Assembly (NCBI GenBank): GCA_963576735.1
Contig: CAUYWD010000115.1
Coordinates: forward strand, 1-64,000
Source of the DNA: Bedellia somnulentella
Taxonomy: Eukaryota; Arthropoda; Insecta; Lepidoptera; Bedelliidae
DNA: 64,000 nucleotides
Direction: 5' to 3'
Under the pieces are notes generated by a model. It did no database searches. It saw only the letters and a list, made by a program, of their open reading frames with translations, and was not told the DNA's origin. Shown here piece by piece: positions 29,654-40,300 of the stretch. Both the position numbers and the translations under genes were made by a program. How positions within the stretch are numbered: position 1 is the stretch's first letter; every line of letters starts with the position of its first letter.

Positions 29654-30069
29654 TTTTTTTTTTTTTTTTTTTTTTTTTTTCGAGGGGGAAATCTTCAGAA
29701 AGATACCCGGACATGATAGGGACATGTTCGGGTTATGTGGGATTTCTACCCACTAAAACCCCCTCGTTGGCCAACCTCAGCACTTGTTGGGAGTCATAGG
29801 GATCTCACCGAACACACCAATGACTCCCTTGTACGCGCCCTATGGGGCACTTCACTGGGGAATTTATAGTCCCCAGACCTCCAGCTTGATAGCAATCGAT
29901 CGAAGATTGATACTTACACCTCGAGATCGCATAAATGACGCCTAAAGTCCCTACTTCAGACGCCCACGATCTACTTTTTTTTTTTTTCCTTTAGGCTGCC
30001 TCTTACGCCAAGCGGGAAAATGCTGTAGGCCTATTCTTTCACCCGACGCTACAGGGTGTGAGGAAGGTA
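29654..30069 (-). other. Element E 3' UTR with stem-loops and an internal A-tract
   Basis: Terminal stem GTGGG (29737-29741) / CCCAC (29749-29753) with a 7-nt loop; a longer stem around CCCGGACATG / CATGTTCGGG at about 29706-29732; and a perfect 9-bp stem GGGAGTCAT (29789-29797) / ATGACTCCC (29820-29828). An internal T-run at 29975-29987 (A-tract on the element strand) divides the UTR and may be an old internal poly(A) or a sequence captured downstream of one. Confidence 0.75.
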
Positions 30070-33000
30070 TCAGGGACGGGCTACACTGCCACCCCTGCGT
30101 CGTCTTTGCCGTCGATTGGGGTCGGTCCTCTCCCGATCCCGCTCAGCTGCTTCTTTTTGTAGCATGACTGCTTCGCAAAAAGAAACAACGGCGCTCCAGT
30201 TTTCACCACTTGCCAGCATAGTATTCACTACTGCAGGTGGGGAGAGATCTTGTCCGATTGCTTGGACTAAGGTTTGTCGCTCGTTTGCCCATGCTGGGCA
30301 ACTTTCCAGTGTGTGTTGAGCGGAGTCACAGGGTGCTCCACAGTGGTGGCACTGTGCGGTTAGCTCACGTCCAATTCTGTTGAGGTACTCGCCAAAACAG
30401 CCGTGTCCAGTGAGGATTTGGGTTAGCCTATATGTAAGACTACCATTTGACCTCTCTAACCAATTTCTAAAATTTGGTATTATTGCGTTAACAGTACGTC
30501 TCCTTACAGAATTGGGCTCTTCTAATCTCTCTCGCCACGTAGCCAAAGCTTGGCGTTGAGATTGCTTACGAAGCATATTAAGCTCCCTTTCTGTCCTGTC
30601 CCCATTAGCATTATGAGTACGATGGTACACTTTCGAATCTAGATCGGCAAGAATGTCGAGAGGTGGCATTCGAGCTAGAAGTGTTGCTGCATCGTAAGAA
30701 ACTGTACGGTATGCTCTAGATACTCTAATCGCTATTAGTCGCTGCACACTGAAGAGTTTAGCCCTACAACGTCTTGACAGTTTGTCAGACCAAACCGGAG
30801 CTGCATAGAGAGCTATGGATCGCATAACGCCAGCGTAAAGCCCACGGACTTCTTCCCTTGGTCCCCCGAGATTTGGCAGCAATCGGTGCATAGCACCCGC
30901 TACCTTTTGAATCCGAGGGGTTAGGCGCTCAAAGTGCTCCACAAATTCCCAACGACTATCCAAAACGACACCCAAATATTTCATGTACTGCCCCACTTCA
31001 ACAGCAGCGTTTTGGACTTGGATTGTTGTATCCGGTGGTGTCTCGTCTTTACGGAGGTTGTGAAACCATATGGCCTCTGTTTTTTGTGGTGCCACCTTTA
31101 GACCAAGACCTTCAATCTTTGAAACAACCCGTGCCACACTTAGTTCAGCGAGTCGAGCGGTTCTTTCAAAAGATTCTTCCTCCACAATTACCAGGGTGTC
31201 ATCCGCATAACAGATTAGGCTTGTCCCTTCTGGAAGTGTTGTGCGTAGTATGGTGTCGTATGCAAGGTTCCATAGCAATGGCCCAAGCACGGAACCTTGT
31301 GGCACCCCGCGGTCTACCTCTCTCTGAATAGTATAACCATTCCTACCCACATAGTTTATAGACCTATTGCTCAAATATGCATCGACAATTCTGTACAAGC
31401 CATTCGGAAAGTTGTGATGCACCAGAGCCTCTCGTATTGCTTGCCACGGAACCGTGTTGAAAGCGTTTACAATATCTAAGCTTACGGCTAGCACGACTCT
31501 CCCTTGATCGATGGCTTCATCCGACAGTGAGCGTAGATGAAGGATGGCATCTATAGTAGAACGTCCCTTTCGAAATCCAAACTGGCATTCAGAAAGGTTT
31601 GGGCCTGTGTTTGACAAGTGGTCGTTTAGGCGGTCTGCGATTATATGCTCAAATAGCTTCCCAATCTCATCCAACAAGCAAATCGGTCGGTATGCCGAGG
31701 GTGACTCTGAGGTCCTACCTTCTTTCCGCAATAAAACTAGCTTTGCTTGCTTCCAATCTGAAGGAAAGACGCCATGGCGAAGACAGTTAGTAAGCAGAAG
31801 CCGAAATCGTTCTCCTAAGACAGTGAGCGCCAGAACCAATGCCCGACCTGGGATTCCATCTGGGCCTGGAGCTGTATTTTTTGCACCTATCCGTTTCAGA
31901 GCCCACCGTAACTCCTCTGGTGTCACGGCATCTTCCTCAGTGAATGACGATGGGTGTGCATGTTCCAGCTCATTGGACTGTTCAATTGTAGACCTGGGAA
32001 ACAGTGTTTCTACTACGATTGCGGTGAAGTTCGTGTCCAGGGTTTCAGTAAGAGGAGGAACCCACTGGCGGAGCTTGCCCATTACCATCTTATATGGACG
32101 CCCCCATGGGTCTCTGTCTAGTCCTTCTAATAGTTCTTTCCATGATCTCGTTTTAGCTTCTGCTATCGCCGTTTGAAGAGCAATGGTTGCTTCTCTGTAA
32201 ACATTGTAGGCTGTAGCTTTCTCTTCAGCGGTGGATCGCCGTCTTCTGCGGGCTCGTGTATATCGGCGTCTACTCGATGAGCACACATCACGAAGACGAG
32301 CTATTTCGTTAGACCACCAATACTGATTCCTGTTTTTTGCGGGCCTAGTTCTAGGCATTGAGGCATCGCAAATGGAGGTCATAGCATCACGGAACCAGGA
32401 TGCTTCGGTTTCTGGGTCGGGTTCTCCTTCTACTTCAGCCCAAGCAACAGTGTTAACAGCAGCCATAAACAAGTCTCGATTAAGTTTTTTAAGAGACCAT
32501 CGTCGAGGTTTGGCATTTTGAGGATTGTGAACAATATTATGCTGGAGGTTTACCATCATCTCAATATATTGGTGGTCCGAAAGAGTTGTTTCACCATCTA
32601 GAACTCTCCAACCAGTTAGAAGTCGAGAAGCAGACGGACTTGCCCAAGATAAGTCGACTATGGACTCCCCTTGCCATCTTACGCATGTAGGGACAGAACC
32701 CTGATTAAGAAGCCCAAGGTTTTGTTCCGCTGCCCATTCGAGAAGAGTATCACTCTTCGGCTCAGTAATGGTGTCGCCCCACACACGTGAGCGAGCGTTA
32801 AAATCGCCTAGGACTACTGTCGAGTCAGAAACCAGACCGCGAATACCCACTGAAAGTCCGTCTAAATATGTTTCATACTCAGCAAGACTACAGTTTGGCG
32901 ATATATAGCACCCTACAATCGCCAAAGAGCCCCACGAAACTGCTACCCATCCTTGGCCCTTATGCAAGAGTGACATAGGCAAATTATTACTTTGGTTGCC

Positions 33001-33207
33001 CCAGTGTATTGCAACCCTGCCTGTTGCATCGCCAAACCAGCGAGGATGATTTGGAATGACGTATGGCTCTGACACCACGGCTACGGCAACTGAACGTTCC
33101 GAAAGGTTCTGCAGAAAAAGATCCTGCGCCCCTCGGCAGTGGTTCAGGTTGGCTTGAAGGATTTTAAAAGAGAATTTTAAATATCCATAGCTCCTCCCTG
33201 TGAGCAT
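30070..33207 (-). CDS. Element E ORF2: endonuclease-reverse transcriptase, intact (about 1045 aa)
   Basis: A full-length ORF2 with endonuclease (LNHCRGAQDL, GDFNARSRVWGD, SDHQY), RT (SLDIVNAFNTVPW, GVPQGSVLGP, YADD from Tyr667) and a C-terminal CHHC...HTLESC zinc finger. Codon use is visibly less GC-rich than in B and C. The only in-frame ATG near the ORF1 end is at 33207-33205, giving a 31-nt overlap with ORF1 instead of the stop-start overlap of the other elements; the homologous start region has no ATG. Either the upstream ATG is used, or ORF2 is reached another way, for example by a -1 shift near the ORF1 stop. Confidence 0.92.
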   Translation of the reverse strand: MLTGRSYGYLKFSFKILQANLNHCRGAQDLFLQNLSERSVAVAVVSEPYVIPNHPRWFGDATGRVAIHWGNQSNNLPMSLLHKGQGWVAVSWGSLAIVGCYISPNCSLAEYETYLDGLSVGIRGLVSDSTVVLGDFNARSRVWGDTITEPKSDTLLEWAAEQNLGLLNQGSVPTCVRWQGESIVDLSWASPSASRLLTGWRVLDGETTLSDHQYIEMMVNLQHNIVHNPQNAKPRRWSLKKLNRDLFMAAVNTVAWAEVEGEPDPETEASWFRDAMTSICDASMPRTRPAKNRNQYWWSNEIARLRDVCSSSRRRYTRARRRRRSTAEEKATAYNVYREATIALQTAIAEAKTRSWKELLEGLDRDPWGRPYKMVMGKLRQWVPPLTETLDTNFTAIVVETLFPRSTIEQSNELEHAHPSSFTEEDAVTPEELRWALKRIGAKNTAPGPDGIPGRALVLALTVLGERFRLLLTNCLRHGVFPSDWKQAKLVLLRKEGRTSESPSAYRPICLLDEIGKLFEHIIADRLNDHLSNTGPNLSECQFGFRKGRSTIDAILHLRSLSDEAIDQGRVVLAVSLDIVNAFNTVPWQAIREALVHHNFPNGLYRIVDAYLSNRSINYVGRNGYTIQREVDRGVPQGSVLGPLLWNLAYDTILRTTLPEGTSLICYADDTLVIVEEESFERTARLAELSVARVVSKIEGLGLKVAPQKTEAIWFHNLRKDETPPDTTIQVQNAAVEVGQYMKYLGVVLDSRWEFVEHFERLTPRIQKVAGAMHRLLPNLGGPREEVRGLYAGVMRSIALYAAPVWSDKLSRRCRAKLFSVQRLIAIRVSRAYRTVSYDAATLLARMPPLDILADLDSKVYHRTHNANGDRTERELNMLRKQSQRQALATWRERLEEPNSVRRRTVNAIIPNFRNWLERSNGSLTYRLTQILTGHGCFGEYLNRIGRELTAQCHHCGAPCDSAQHTLESCPAWANERQTLVQAIGQDLSPPAVVNTMLASGENWSAVVSFCEAVMLQKEAAERDRERTDPNRRQRRRRGGSVARP

Positions 33208-35126
33208 GAGGTCACTGTAGCTGGCGTCGGAGTGATTATCAAACTCTCCAGCTGGTTTTTCCTCTTGCCTTTATTTGTCATCGGTTGGCACCTTTTCGTC
33301 CCCAGACGGTGGTCAGATTGCCTACCTAGGTCGGTGCATAGGGGACAGTTTGCAGCTACGGCAATGCATTGACGTGCTTTATGGCCACTCTCACCGCACT
33401 TATAGCACCGGTCCCCGCGATCCACGGTGCTTTTGCATTGGATTCTTACGTGACCAGGCTCCAAGCACTTATAACATTGCAATGTACGAGTGGGCAACAC
33501 CTCTACGCGCGTCAGTACCCATCCTACTTGTAACACTTTTGCTTTTGCTAATGTATTTACTACTTTTAAAGGACATTTCACCCATACAGAACCAAGTCTG
33601 TTTCTTCCTTTATTTATTTCTCCCACCTTTATGTCGTTGGGTGAACAACCATTCAGTTCGACTATGGCATTAACTATTTGCCCAGCAGTGATAGATGCGT
33701 CTAAGTCCATCACTCTGATTTCGCCACATTTGATAGGGCGGGCTATATGAACGTTTAGTTCCGCTAAAGCAGCTGTCATACGCGTTGCTAGCGCATCTGC
33801 CTTAGTGACACTTTCCGGGCCAGGTACTTCCAGAAGGAGTCCTCCAGCGGCTGTCATCTTTTGACGAACAGCTGTTATACCGAGATCCTTCAAATTTATC
33901 CGCTGCTTAGCCGTGTCCATCACCGCAGCGTATGAGGTGTTAGAACCCTCCGGAACGGTTACAGTAATGACTGCGTTTTTTGGAGGTTTTGGCGGTTTTC
34001 GCTTGCCATTTTTATTTTTTGAAGCAGCTTTAGTTTGAGACGCAGACTTTGGCTGTTTCGTATTCCCTGGGGTCTTTTTGGCCTTCCGGCCAGCTACTGT
34101 TGCCCATGATTCCGATTGCGGCTTTTGTGCTGGAACATTAAGCCTCGGTACCGCTGGTAGTTCAGCAACGGAGGGCTGCATGGGTGTTCGCCGCTTGCGT
34201 GGTCTTTGAGCTTTTGAAGGCTTGTTAATTTCCACTGCCTTCTCTTTCATTTGTGCATTTTGCCTACCCAAAGGAGGCCTTATAGCTCTCTGTGGAAACA
34301 GCTCATTCATGAAAGCATTCAGCTTTTCTGTTATGAGTGCCTCTATTGCCTCTAAAGCTATCGGGTTTGGAGCAGCAGCTTTTGGTTGTGAGGGCCTGGG
34401 ACTCACTCTGATTGGAGAGTTTTCGTGCTCCGTCATACGCCCTATTTTATCTTCTAGTGCAGCTACTCGGGCTCTAAGCTCAAAGTTTTCCTGCTGCAAG
34501 CGCTCTTCGTTAAAGTGGTTAGACGACCGTTGCGTCAATTCAGCAGTAGCCGCTTCGAAAAGCCGTGCTGCTGCTTTAAGGTCCCGCACAAAGGTTCCCT
34601 TTAAGTTTCTTGATTTATCGGCGACATTAATCACTTTTGATGCCGCTTCTAATGCTCTGGCACCCACTTCAGCTGTGGGTTGCGCTTTAAGGTCAACTGA
34701 CCAGTCCACGTCATCGGCTGAAACATCATCGACCGGTAAAGGCTCAGCGAATTCACCGGTTTTTGAAACAACCTTTCTCCTTTGGGATGAGGTGGTGCTC
34801 ATTCTGGAACTACTTTTTCGCTTCCGTGATGCCATTGACACCGCTGAAACGGAGGACATAACTGAAGTAGAGGAACGAATGGAAGAATCACTCATCTCTC
34901 CATCATCGAGGTCCCTGTAAACACTCTGAGCTGAGCTCGGACGACTGTCAAGTACAGCAAAGCGGTTTTGACTCAAACGAGTCTCTGGATCTATCGATCG
35001 TAGATGGGTGGTGCCCCCCCCAGAATACGAAGGGCAGCCTACATCTTTCGATGCAGGGAGGGATTCTCCACCGGTGGAGCCGGTGGTACCCTCCTGGGGT
35101 ATTTGTTTTCTATTTGCACTCATCAT
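33177..35126 (-). CDS. Element E ORF1: gag-like protein with zinc knuckles (649 aa)
   Basis: Starts MMSANRK and shares its first ~50 residues with element B ORF1, while the middle and C-terminal parts are closer to the C ORF1 (for example AVITVTVPEGSNTSYAAVMD). It has a coiled-coil-like segment (NFELRARVAALEDKIGRM) and three knuckles: CYKCLEPGHVRIQC, CYKCGESGHKARQC and CPLC..H..C. The split similarity suggests recombination between lineages near the N-terminus. It ends ATG GAT ATT TAA and overlaps ORF2 in the -1 frame. Confidence 0.92.
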   Translation of the reverse strand: MMSANRKQIPQEGTTGSTGGESLPASKDVGCPSYSGGGTTHLRSIDPETRLSQNRFAVLDSRPSSAQSVYRDLDDGEMSDSSIRSSTSVMSSVSAVSMASRKRKSSSRMSTTSSQRRKVVSKTGEFAEPLPVDDVSADDVDWSVDLKAQPTAEVGARALEAASKVINVADKSRNLKGTFVRDLKAAARLFEAATAELTQRSSNHFNEERLQQENFELRARVAALEDKIGRMTEHENSPIRVSPRPSQPKAAAPNPIALEAIEALITEKLNAFMNELFPQRAIRPPLGRQNAQMKEKAVEINKPSKAQRPRKRRTPMQPSVAELPAVPRLNVPAQKPQSESWATVAGRKAKKTPGNTKQPKSASQTKAASKNKNGKRKPPKPPKNAVITVTVPEGSNTSYAAVMDTAKQRINLKDLGITAVRQKMTAAGGLLLEVPGPESVTKADALATRMTAALAELNVHIARPIKCGEIRVMDLDASITAGQIVNAIVELNGCSPNDIKVGEINKGRNRLGSVWVKCPLKVVNTLAKAKVLQVGWVLTRVEVLPTRTLQCYKCLEPGHVRIQCKSTVDRGDRCYKCGESGHKARQCIAVAANCPLCTDLGRQSDHRLGTKRCQPMTNKGKRKNQLESLIITPTPATVTSCSQGGAMDI

Positions 35127-35162
35127 TTAGATTTAGTAGGCGATTTTATACTCGGCCTACTA
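35018..35162 (-). promoter_or_regulatory. Conserved structured RNA around the ORF1 start of element E
   Basis: Stems: TAGTAGGC (35134-35141) / GCCTACTA (35155-35162), where B and D have TGGTAGGC / GCCTACCA; CCTACATC (35038-35045) / GATGCAGG (35050-35057) with a TTTC loop; CTCCACC (35066-35072) / GGTGGAG (35073-35079), where B has CTCCGCC / GGCGGAG; GGAGGG (35057-35062) / CCCTCC (35089-35094); CCCCAG (35018-35023) / CTGGGG (35094-35099). Spacing from the ATG is 27 nt, as in B. Confidence 0.75.
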
Positions 35163-35607
35163 TCGAGTTCTCCCTATCACCCGCGCTAGGGACTGGAGAC
35201 CCTCCAGCCATTCATCCTCTCGGCACGCCAACCTTAGGATTGGGGTAATTTTTGAAGAGGTTTTCTTCCTCGCGGCCCAGACCTCAGTGGCCTGAGCCCC
35301 CGTCCTTACAAGTAAGTTTACGGGTTGGCCGACAGTGACGTGAAGAAACTGCCGCCCCTAACCACCAGGCCGCTCAATGTGAGACAGACGCCGGGGCTAA
35401 ACTCCACTAAATTCACCCGATGCGGGGAAGACGCCTCGATAAGCCAAGCACATGAAGTGCAATGGCTTCTCGTCCACTTACTGCTACCTCTGGAAGCAGA
35501 GGAGAGAAGCAGACCCACCTCGATGCCATTAGCTTCACCCCGGACTGGATTGTCCGAGGCTACTGAGCCCCCACGCCACGACAAGGCTGCACCGTGTGGG
35601 GGGGGGG
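35127..35607 (-). other. Element E 5' UTR
   Basis: About 480 bp, homologous to the B and D 5' UTR at both ends but diverged in the middle. The small hairpin equivalent to CCCAC/GTGGG of B is here CTTAC/GTAAG (about 35306-35317), another paired change. Confidence 0.78.
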
Positions 35608-35631
35608 AACCTAACCTAACCTAACCTAACC
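35608..35631. repeat. Innermost telomere repeat, about five units, at the subtelomere junction
   Basis: AACCT units from the 5' end of E to 35631, where unique Copia-derived sequence begins. No further CCTAA tract occurs to the right, so this is the telomere boundary in the window. Confidence 0.97.
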
Positions 35632-36627
35632 AACAACCAGCTGTTTATAGTTACATTTCACATAGGTCAACTTTAAATCAACAGTGCCTTTTATGTACCT
35701 CAATAGATGTTTTAAGGAATTCCATTACTCCTCATTATTTTTACTTTGATATCGACTTAGAATACCTATTGCCGCACAAATGTCTGGCCGCGTACATAGC
35801 ATCGCATACATAAGACACCCTATGACATTTTTACAAGGTGCATCATAATGTGCATCTGAACTTAAAGCTACATGATCTAACTTTGATGGAAATGGTGATT
35901 TTGATGGATTACAATCACTCATGGAATAATTGCTCAAAACACTTTTTAGGTATAAAGATTGATCCAAAGTTAACATACATTCAGTTCGTTCTATCTTAAT
36001 GCCCAAAAATAGTTTCACTTCATTTAAATCTGTCATACAGAATTCTTGCATTAAACGTTTTTTTATATAAATCCATATTTTGTTCACTTTTTGTACAAAT
36101 TAACAGATCATCTACATAAAGAACAATGTATACATTTTCATTCATACTATTTTTATTTAAAATATATAAACAAGGATCGACCTGTGAATGCTCAAAACCT
36201 ATAGCCTTAAGAGTATGATCGAAACGTTCAAACCAACACCGAGAAGATTGTTTCAAACCGTACAATGTCTTATTTAATTTACAAACTTGATTAGGACTCG
36301 CTGAAACGCCCTTTGGCACTTCCATATAGATGTCCTCTTTAAGGATTCCATTTAAAAACGCGGTTTTTACATCCATATGATGGGCATGTAAGTCAAACTG
36401 ATTTGCAAGTGCTAAAATGAATCGAAAGGTTGTAATACGTGCTACTGGAGCGAACGTTTCGTCATAGTCCTGTAAGTATTGTTGTGTGAAGCCACGGGCA
36501 ACTAGTCGCGCTTTATACCGTGTAGACTCACCCAACTCATTATTTTTAATTGTAAAAACCCATTTAGAACTAATAATATTGACATTGTGAGGTCTTTCTA
36601 CAAAACTCCATGTATTATTACTATTAA
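35632..36627 (-). pseudogene. Copia-1 reverse transcriptase fragment, truncated by the telomere
   Basis: Copia RT motifs on the minus strand: RWCFERFD-like YGLKQSSRCW, YKARLVARGFTQQ, DVKTAFLNG and YVDDLL. A frameshift separates the piece before about 36090 from the following one, which includes the ...GCLMYAMLCTRPDI segment. Coding similarity ends at 35632, before the RNase H domain would be complete. Confidence 0.88.
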
Positions 36628-36736
36628 CATATAACATAAACGTTCACGCCGTTTATCCCCGAAGGGGTTGGCAGAGGTACCAATACTCCTGAACTCACAT
36701 GGCAAGCGCCATCTAGTTACCAGAGAATTAAATTAC
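36628..36736 (-). mobile_element. 5'-truncated SINE in Copia-1, 13-bp target duplication
   Basis: The TTATGT-type 3' tail and terminal GAACGTTCACGCC-like segment of the SINE family described at 63250, here on the minus strand. It is flanked by the direct repeat TTATTACTATTAA (36615-36627 and 36737-36749). Removing it rejoins the Copia-1 RT reading. Confidence 0.85.
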
Positions 36737-37308
36737 TTATTACTATTAATAGACTCTTTTTCATTTTCTATTGCTTTTAACCATTTACTAGTATCATCTC
36801 TATTAAAAATATCGTCATAATTATTAGGTAACATTAGATTTGCTGTAAGTGATAGATAAGAGCCAGGATCATCTAATTGTTTATAATCAATTGTGGGCAA
36901 ATTTTGAATTCTTTCACTACGTCTTAGTTGCTAGATGAAGGTCCAGCTTCCGAGCTCATGAGGGGACTACCGTGTTTGTTGCCTATTAACTTTGCCGATT
37001 CACTATCGGGCTTATTAATTTCGGCGGGAATTTCAACTGGCACCAAATTATTGACAGGTCTAGAGGATTCGAAATTCAACTCGTCAAATACAACATCCCT
37101 TGCAATTAGGAGCTGATTATTTTCTACATTAATTAATTTATAACCATTTCTGTCGTAACCGACTAGTATGGCTTTTGTTTTGTTTGGTCATATGCAGTAG
37201 AACCGAATATTTTTAAATGATTAATCTTCGGTTTTTTATTATGCCACATTTCGTATGGTGTTTTATTATTAGGAAGCGCTTTTGTGGGCAGTCTATTTGT
37301 TATATATG
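36737..37308 (-). pseudogene. Copia-1 integrase C-terminus to RT linker fragment
   Basis: Includes the integrase C-terminal TPYEMWHNKKPKI and HLKIFGS.AY motifs (about 37190-37300) and the start of the RT region. In-frame stops and shifts are present. Interrupted at 37308 by Copia-2, with the ATATG duplication. Confidence 0.8.
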
Positions 37309-40300
37309 TGTTAGTGTAATGGAACGCAACCCTATTGTAAACTAGCGCCACCTGGCGTTCGTTCTCTCTTACCGAAAATAACTGTCGCGCGTCCATGTCT
37401 CTGTATTGTACAACATTTTCTAAATATATCAATTATTAAAAGTATTTCTTTTACTAAAATACTACATGGTAGCAGAGCGTGGTTCTCTGAAGTTCAGTCC
37501 GTAGCTATTTGGAAAAGAAACCGTTCTTTAACAATTGCCGAAAAAAAGAAAAATAAAAACCTCAATGGGATTTCGAGGTTATGTGCACGCCGAAAACGAA
37601 AATGTCTGCAAGTACATTTAATTTGGAGAAACTGACAGGACGATTGAATTATTCTTCATGGAAATTTGGTGTCAAAACTTATTTGCAGCATGAGGAACTG
37701 TGGGAGTGTATTGAACCAACCGACACTTCCATACCGTTAAATGCTAGTAAAGATGTCAAAGCCCGAACTAAAATCATCCTTCTTCTGGACCCCGTGAACT
37801 ACGTCCATGTTCAAGACGCCCAGACCGCGAAGGAAGTGTGGCAAAACTTAGAAAAAGCCTTTGACGACAACGGTCTTACTAGGAAAGTTGGACTTTTGAA
37901 AGATTTGGTCACCACAACATTGGAAGGTTCAGGAAGTATAGAAGCATATGTAAATCACATTATGAGCACTGCACACAAACTCCGAAGCATTAATTTCAAA
38001 ATTGAAGACGAGTGGATTGGAACCTTGATGCTTGCTGGCCTTCCTGACACATATAAGCCAATGATAATGGCTTTAGAGAGCTCTGGAATCCCGATCACTG
38101 CCGATGCCATTAAAACGAAACTTATACAAGAAGTTAAAAGCCCCGAGCCCTCCGCATTCTATATGAATAAAACCAATAACAAAAAGTTTGGCCCTCGTTG
38201 CTACAACTGCAATAAGCAAGGACATCTGAGCAAATTTTGTAAAGCACCTCGGCGGTCAAACAATAATAAAGAAACTAAGGGCAACAACAACTCACATAAT
38301 TCTGGTTTTGTCGCAGCATTTACAGCTTTTTCAGGTGATTCAGATGATCAGTGGTATATTGATTCCGGTGCCGCTATGCATATGACAAAGAGAAATGACT
38401 GGCTTTATGATGTAGATAAACCTGTAATATCCAATATCACAGTAGCAAATAAGACGCCCCTGCCTGTTGTGAGTACTGGTAAAGTGAACATAAATTTAAG
38501 TAGAGAGAGGAAAATTCAGGTAAGAAATGTCCTTTATGTTCCTGATATTGCTGTCAATTTACTCTCAGTGAGTGCCATGAGTAAAAGTGGATGTAAATTA
38601 ATATTTCATAGCACTAGTTGTGATGTGTATGATAACAAAGATGAGTTCATCTGTTCAGCAACTCTCTCAAACAATTTGTACCGGTTAAATACACATGTTG
38701 AAGCTAATTTCATCTGCACTGGTATTTCAGATGAATCTGTCCTATGGCATCGACGCATGGGCCACCTAAACTTCCCTGATGTAAATAAATTGCCGAACTG
38801 TGCTGAAGGAGTGACTTTGCCTGCTGAGAAAAACAAAAGTAATATTACATGCACAATATGCAGTGAAGGTAAACAATCCAGACTGTCATTCAGCAAAACT
38901 GGCTCCCGGGCAACTGAACCACTTCAACTTGTGCACAGTGATGTTTGTGGGCCTATGGAGACAGCGTCAATTGGAGGTATGAAATATTTTATTAATTTCA
39001 TAGATGATTATACCCGAAAAGTGTTTGTGTACTTCATGAAAGATAAATTAAATGTCTTAAACATATTCAAAGACTTCAAGAACAGGGTTGAGAATGAGCT
39101 TGACAAAAGAATCAAAGTTTTTAGAACCGATAATGGGACAGAATACTGTAATCGGGAATTTGAAAGGTATTTGAAGGATAATGGGATAGCTCATCAGACA
39201 AGTACACCATACACTCCACAACAAAATGGCCTTTCGGAACGCATGAATAGAACGCTTGTTGAACGTGCACGCTGTATGATGTTTGATGCAAAGCTTGGTA
39301 AGGAGTACTGGGCAGAAGCAGTAGCTACTGCTTCTTATGTTATAAATAGGTCCCCCACAACTTCATTAGATAAGAAAACCCCCTTTGAAATGTGGTTAAA
39401 AAGGAAGCCAGATATATCTCATATGAGGATCTTTGGGTGTCAGGCCATGGTCCATGTACCCAAAGAGAGGCGTTTAAAATGGGATCCTAAGTCTGTTAAA
39501 ATGATTTTCTTAGGATATTGTGATGACAGCAAAGGTTATCGTTTGTGGAACCCTGTAACTAAAAGATTGATTAAAAGCAGAGATGTTTTGTTTTTGGAGA
39601 AACCTGTAGTTAATAATGCATGTGAAATTACAGAGGTTAAGACCACAGTCAATAATGACTGCGAACATCGCACTTCTGTGTCACCTATAAGAAGTGAAGA
39701 CTCTCCACCTGATGCCGATGGAGGACACACAAGCACCAGTGAGTATGACACAGATGAAGGACAAGAACAGGATGAGACATATTTTCCAGACAGGCCAGTA
39801 TGTATGTCAGATAACCACAGTAATATTACCTTAAGACCACGTCAACCAAAGCCATGTAAATCTGATGATGATGATGAGTACAATATTAGTTTTTTCTGCT
39901 ATGATAATCCTAATGATCCGCAATCAGTAGAAGAAGCCTTATCTTCCATACATAAGAATGAATGGAGAAAGGCAATGGTCGAGGAGCTTGAGGCGTTGTC
40001 ACAAAATAACACTTGGGCCCTTGTAGAGAGGCCATCAAATAAAAAGGTAATACAGTGCAAATGGGTTTTTAAATGTAAAACTGATCAGAATGGAAATGCG
40101 ATACGCTATAAAGCTAGATTAGTAATAAAAGGGTATAAACAGAAGAAAGGCATTGATTATGAGGAGGTGTACTCCCCTGTGGTCAGATACACGTCAGTTA
40201 GATATCTGTTAGCATTGGCTGTCAAGTATAATCTAGAAATAGACCAGATGGATGCAATCTCTGCCTTTCTGCAAGGAGACATAGATACTGAAATTTATAT

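Larger units (their letters stand above)
29654..35607 (-). mobile_element. Element E: intact telomere-targeted non-LTR element, most interior copy
   Basis: Poly(A) (T-run 29654-29680), 3' UTR to 30069, ORF2 30070-33207, ORF1 33177-35126 and 5' UTR to 35607. ORF2 is of lineage I (closest here to C), but its ORF1 N-terminus and 5' UTR resemble lineage-II element B, so E looks mosaic. It abuts the last five telomere repeats before subtelomeric DNA. Confidence 0.92.
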
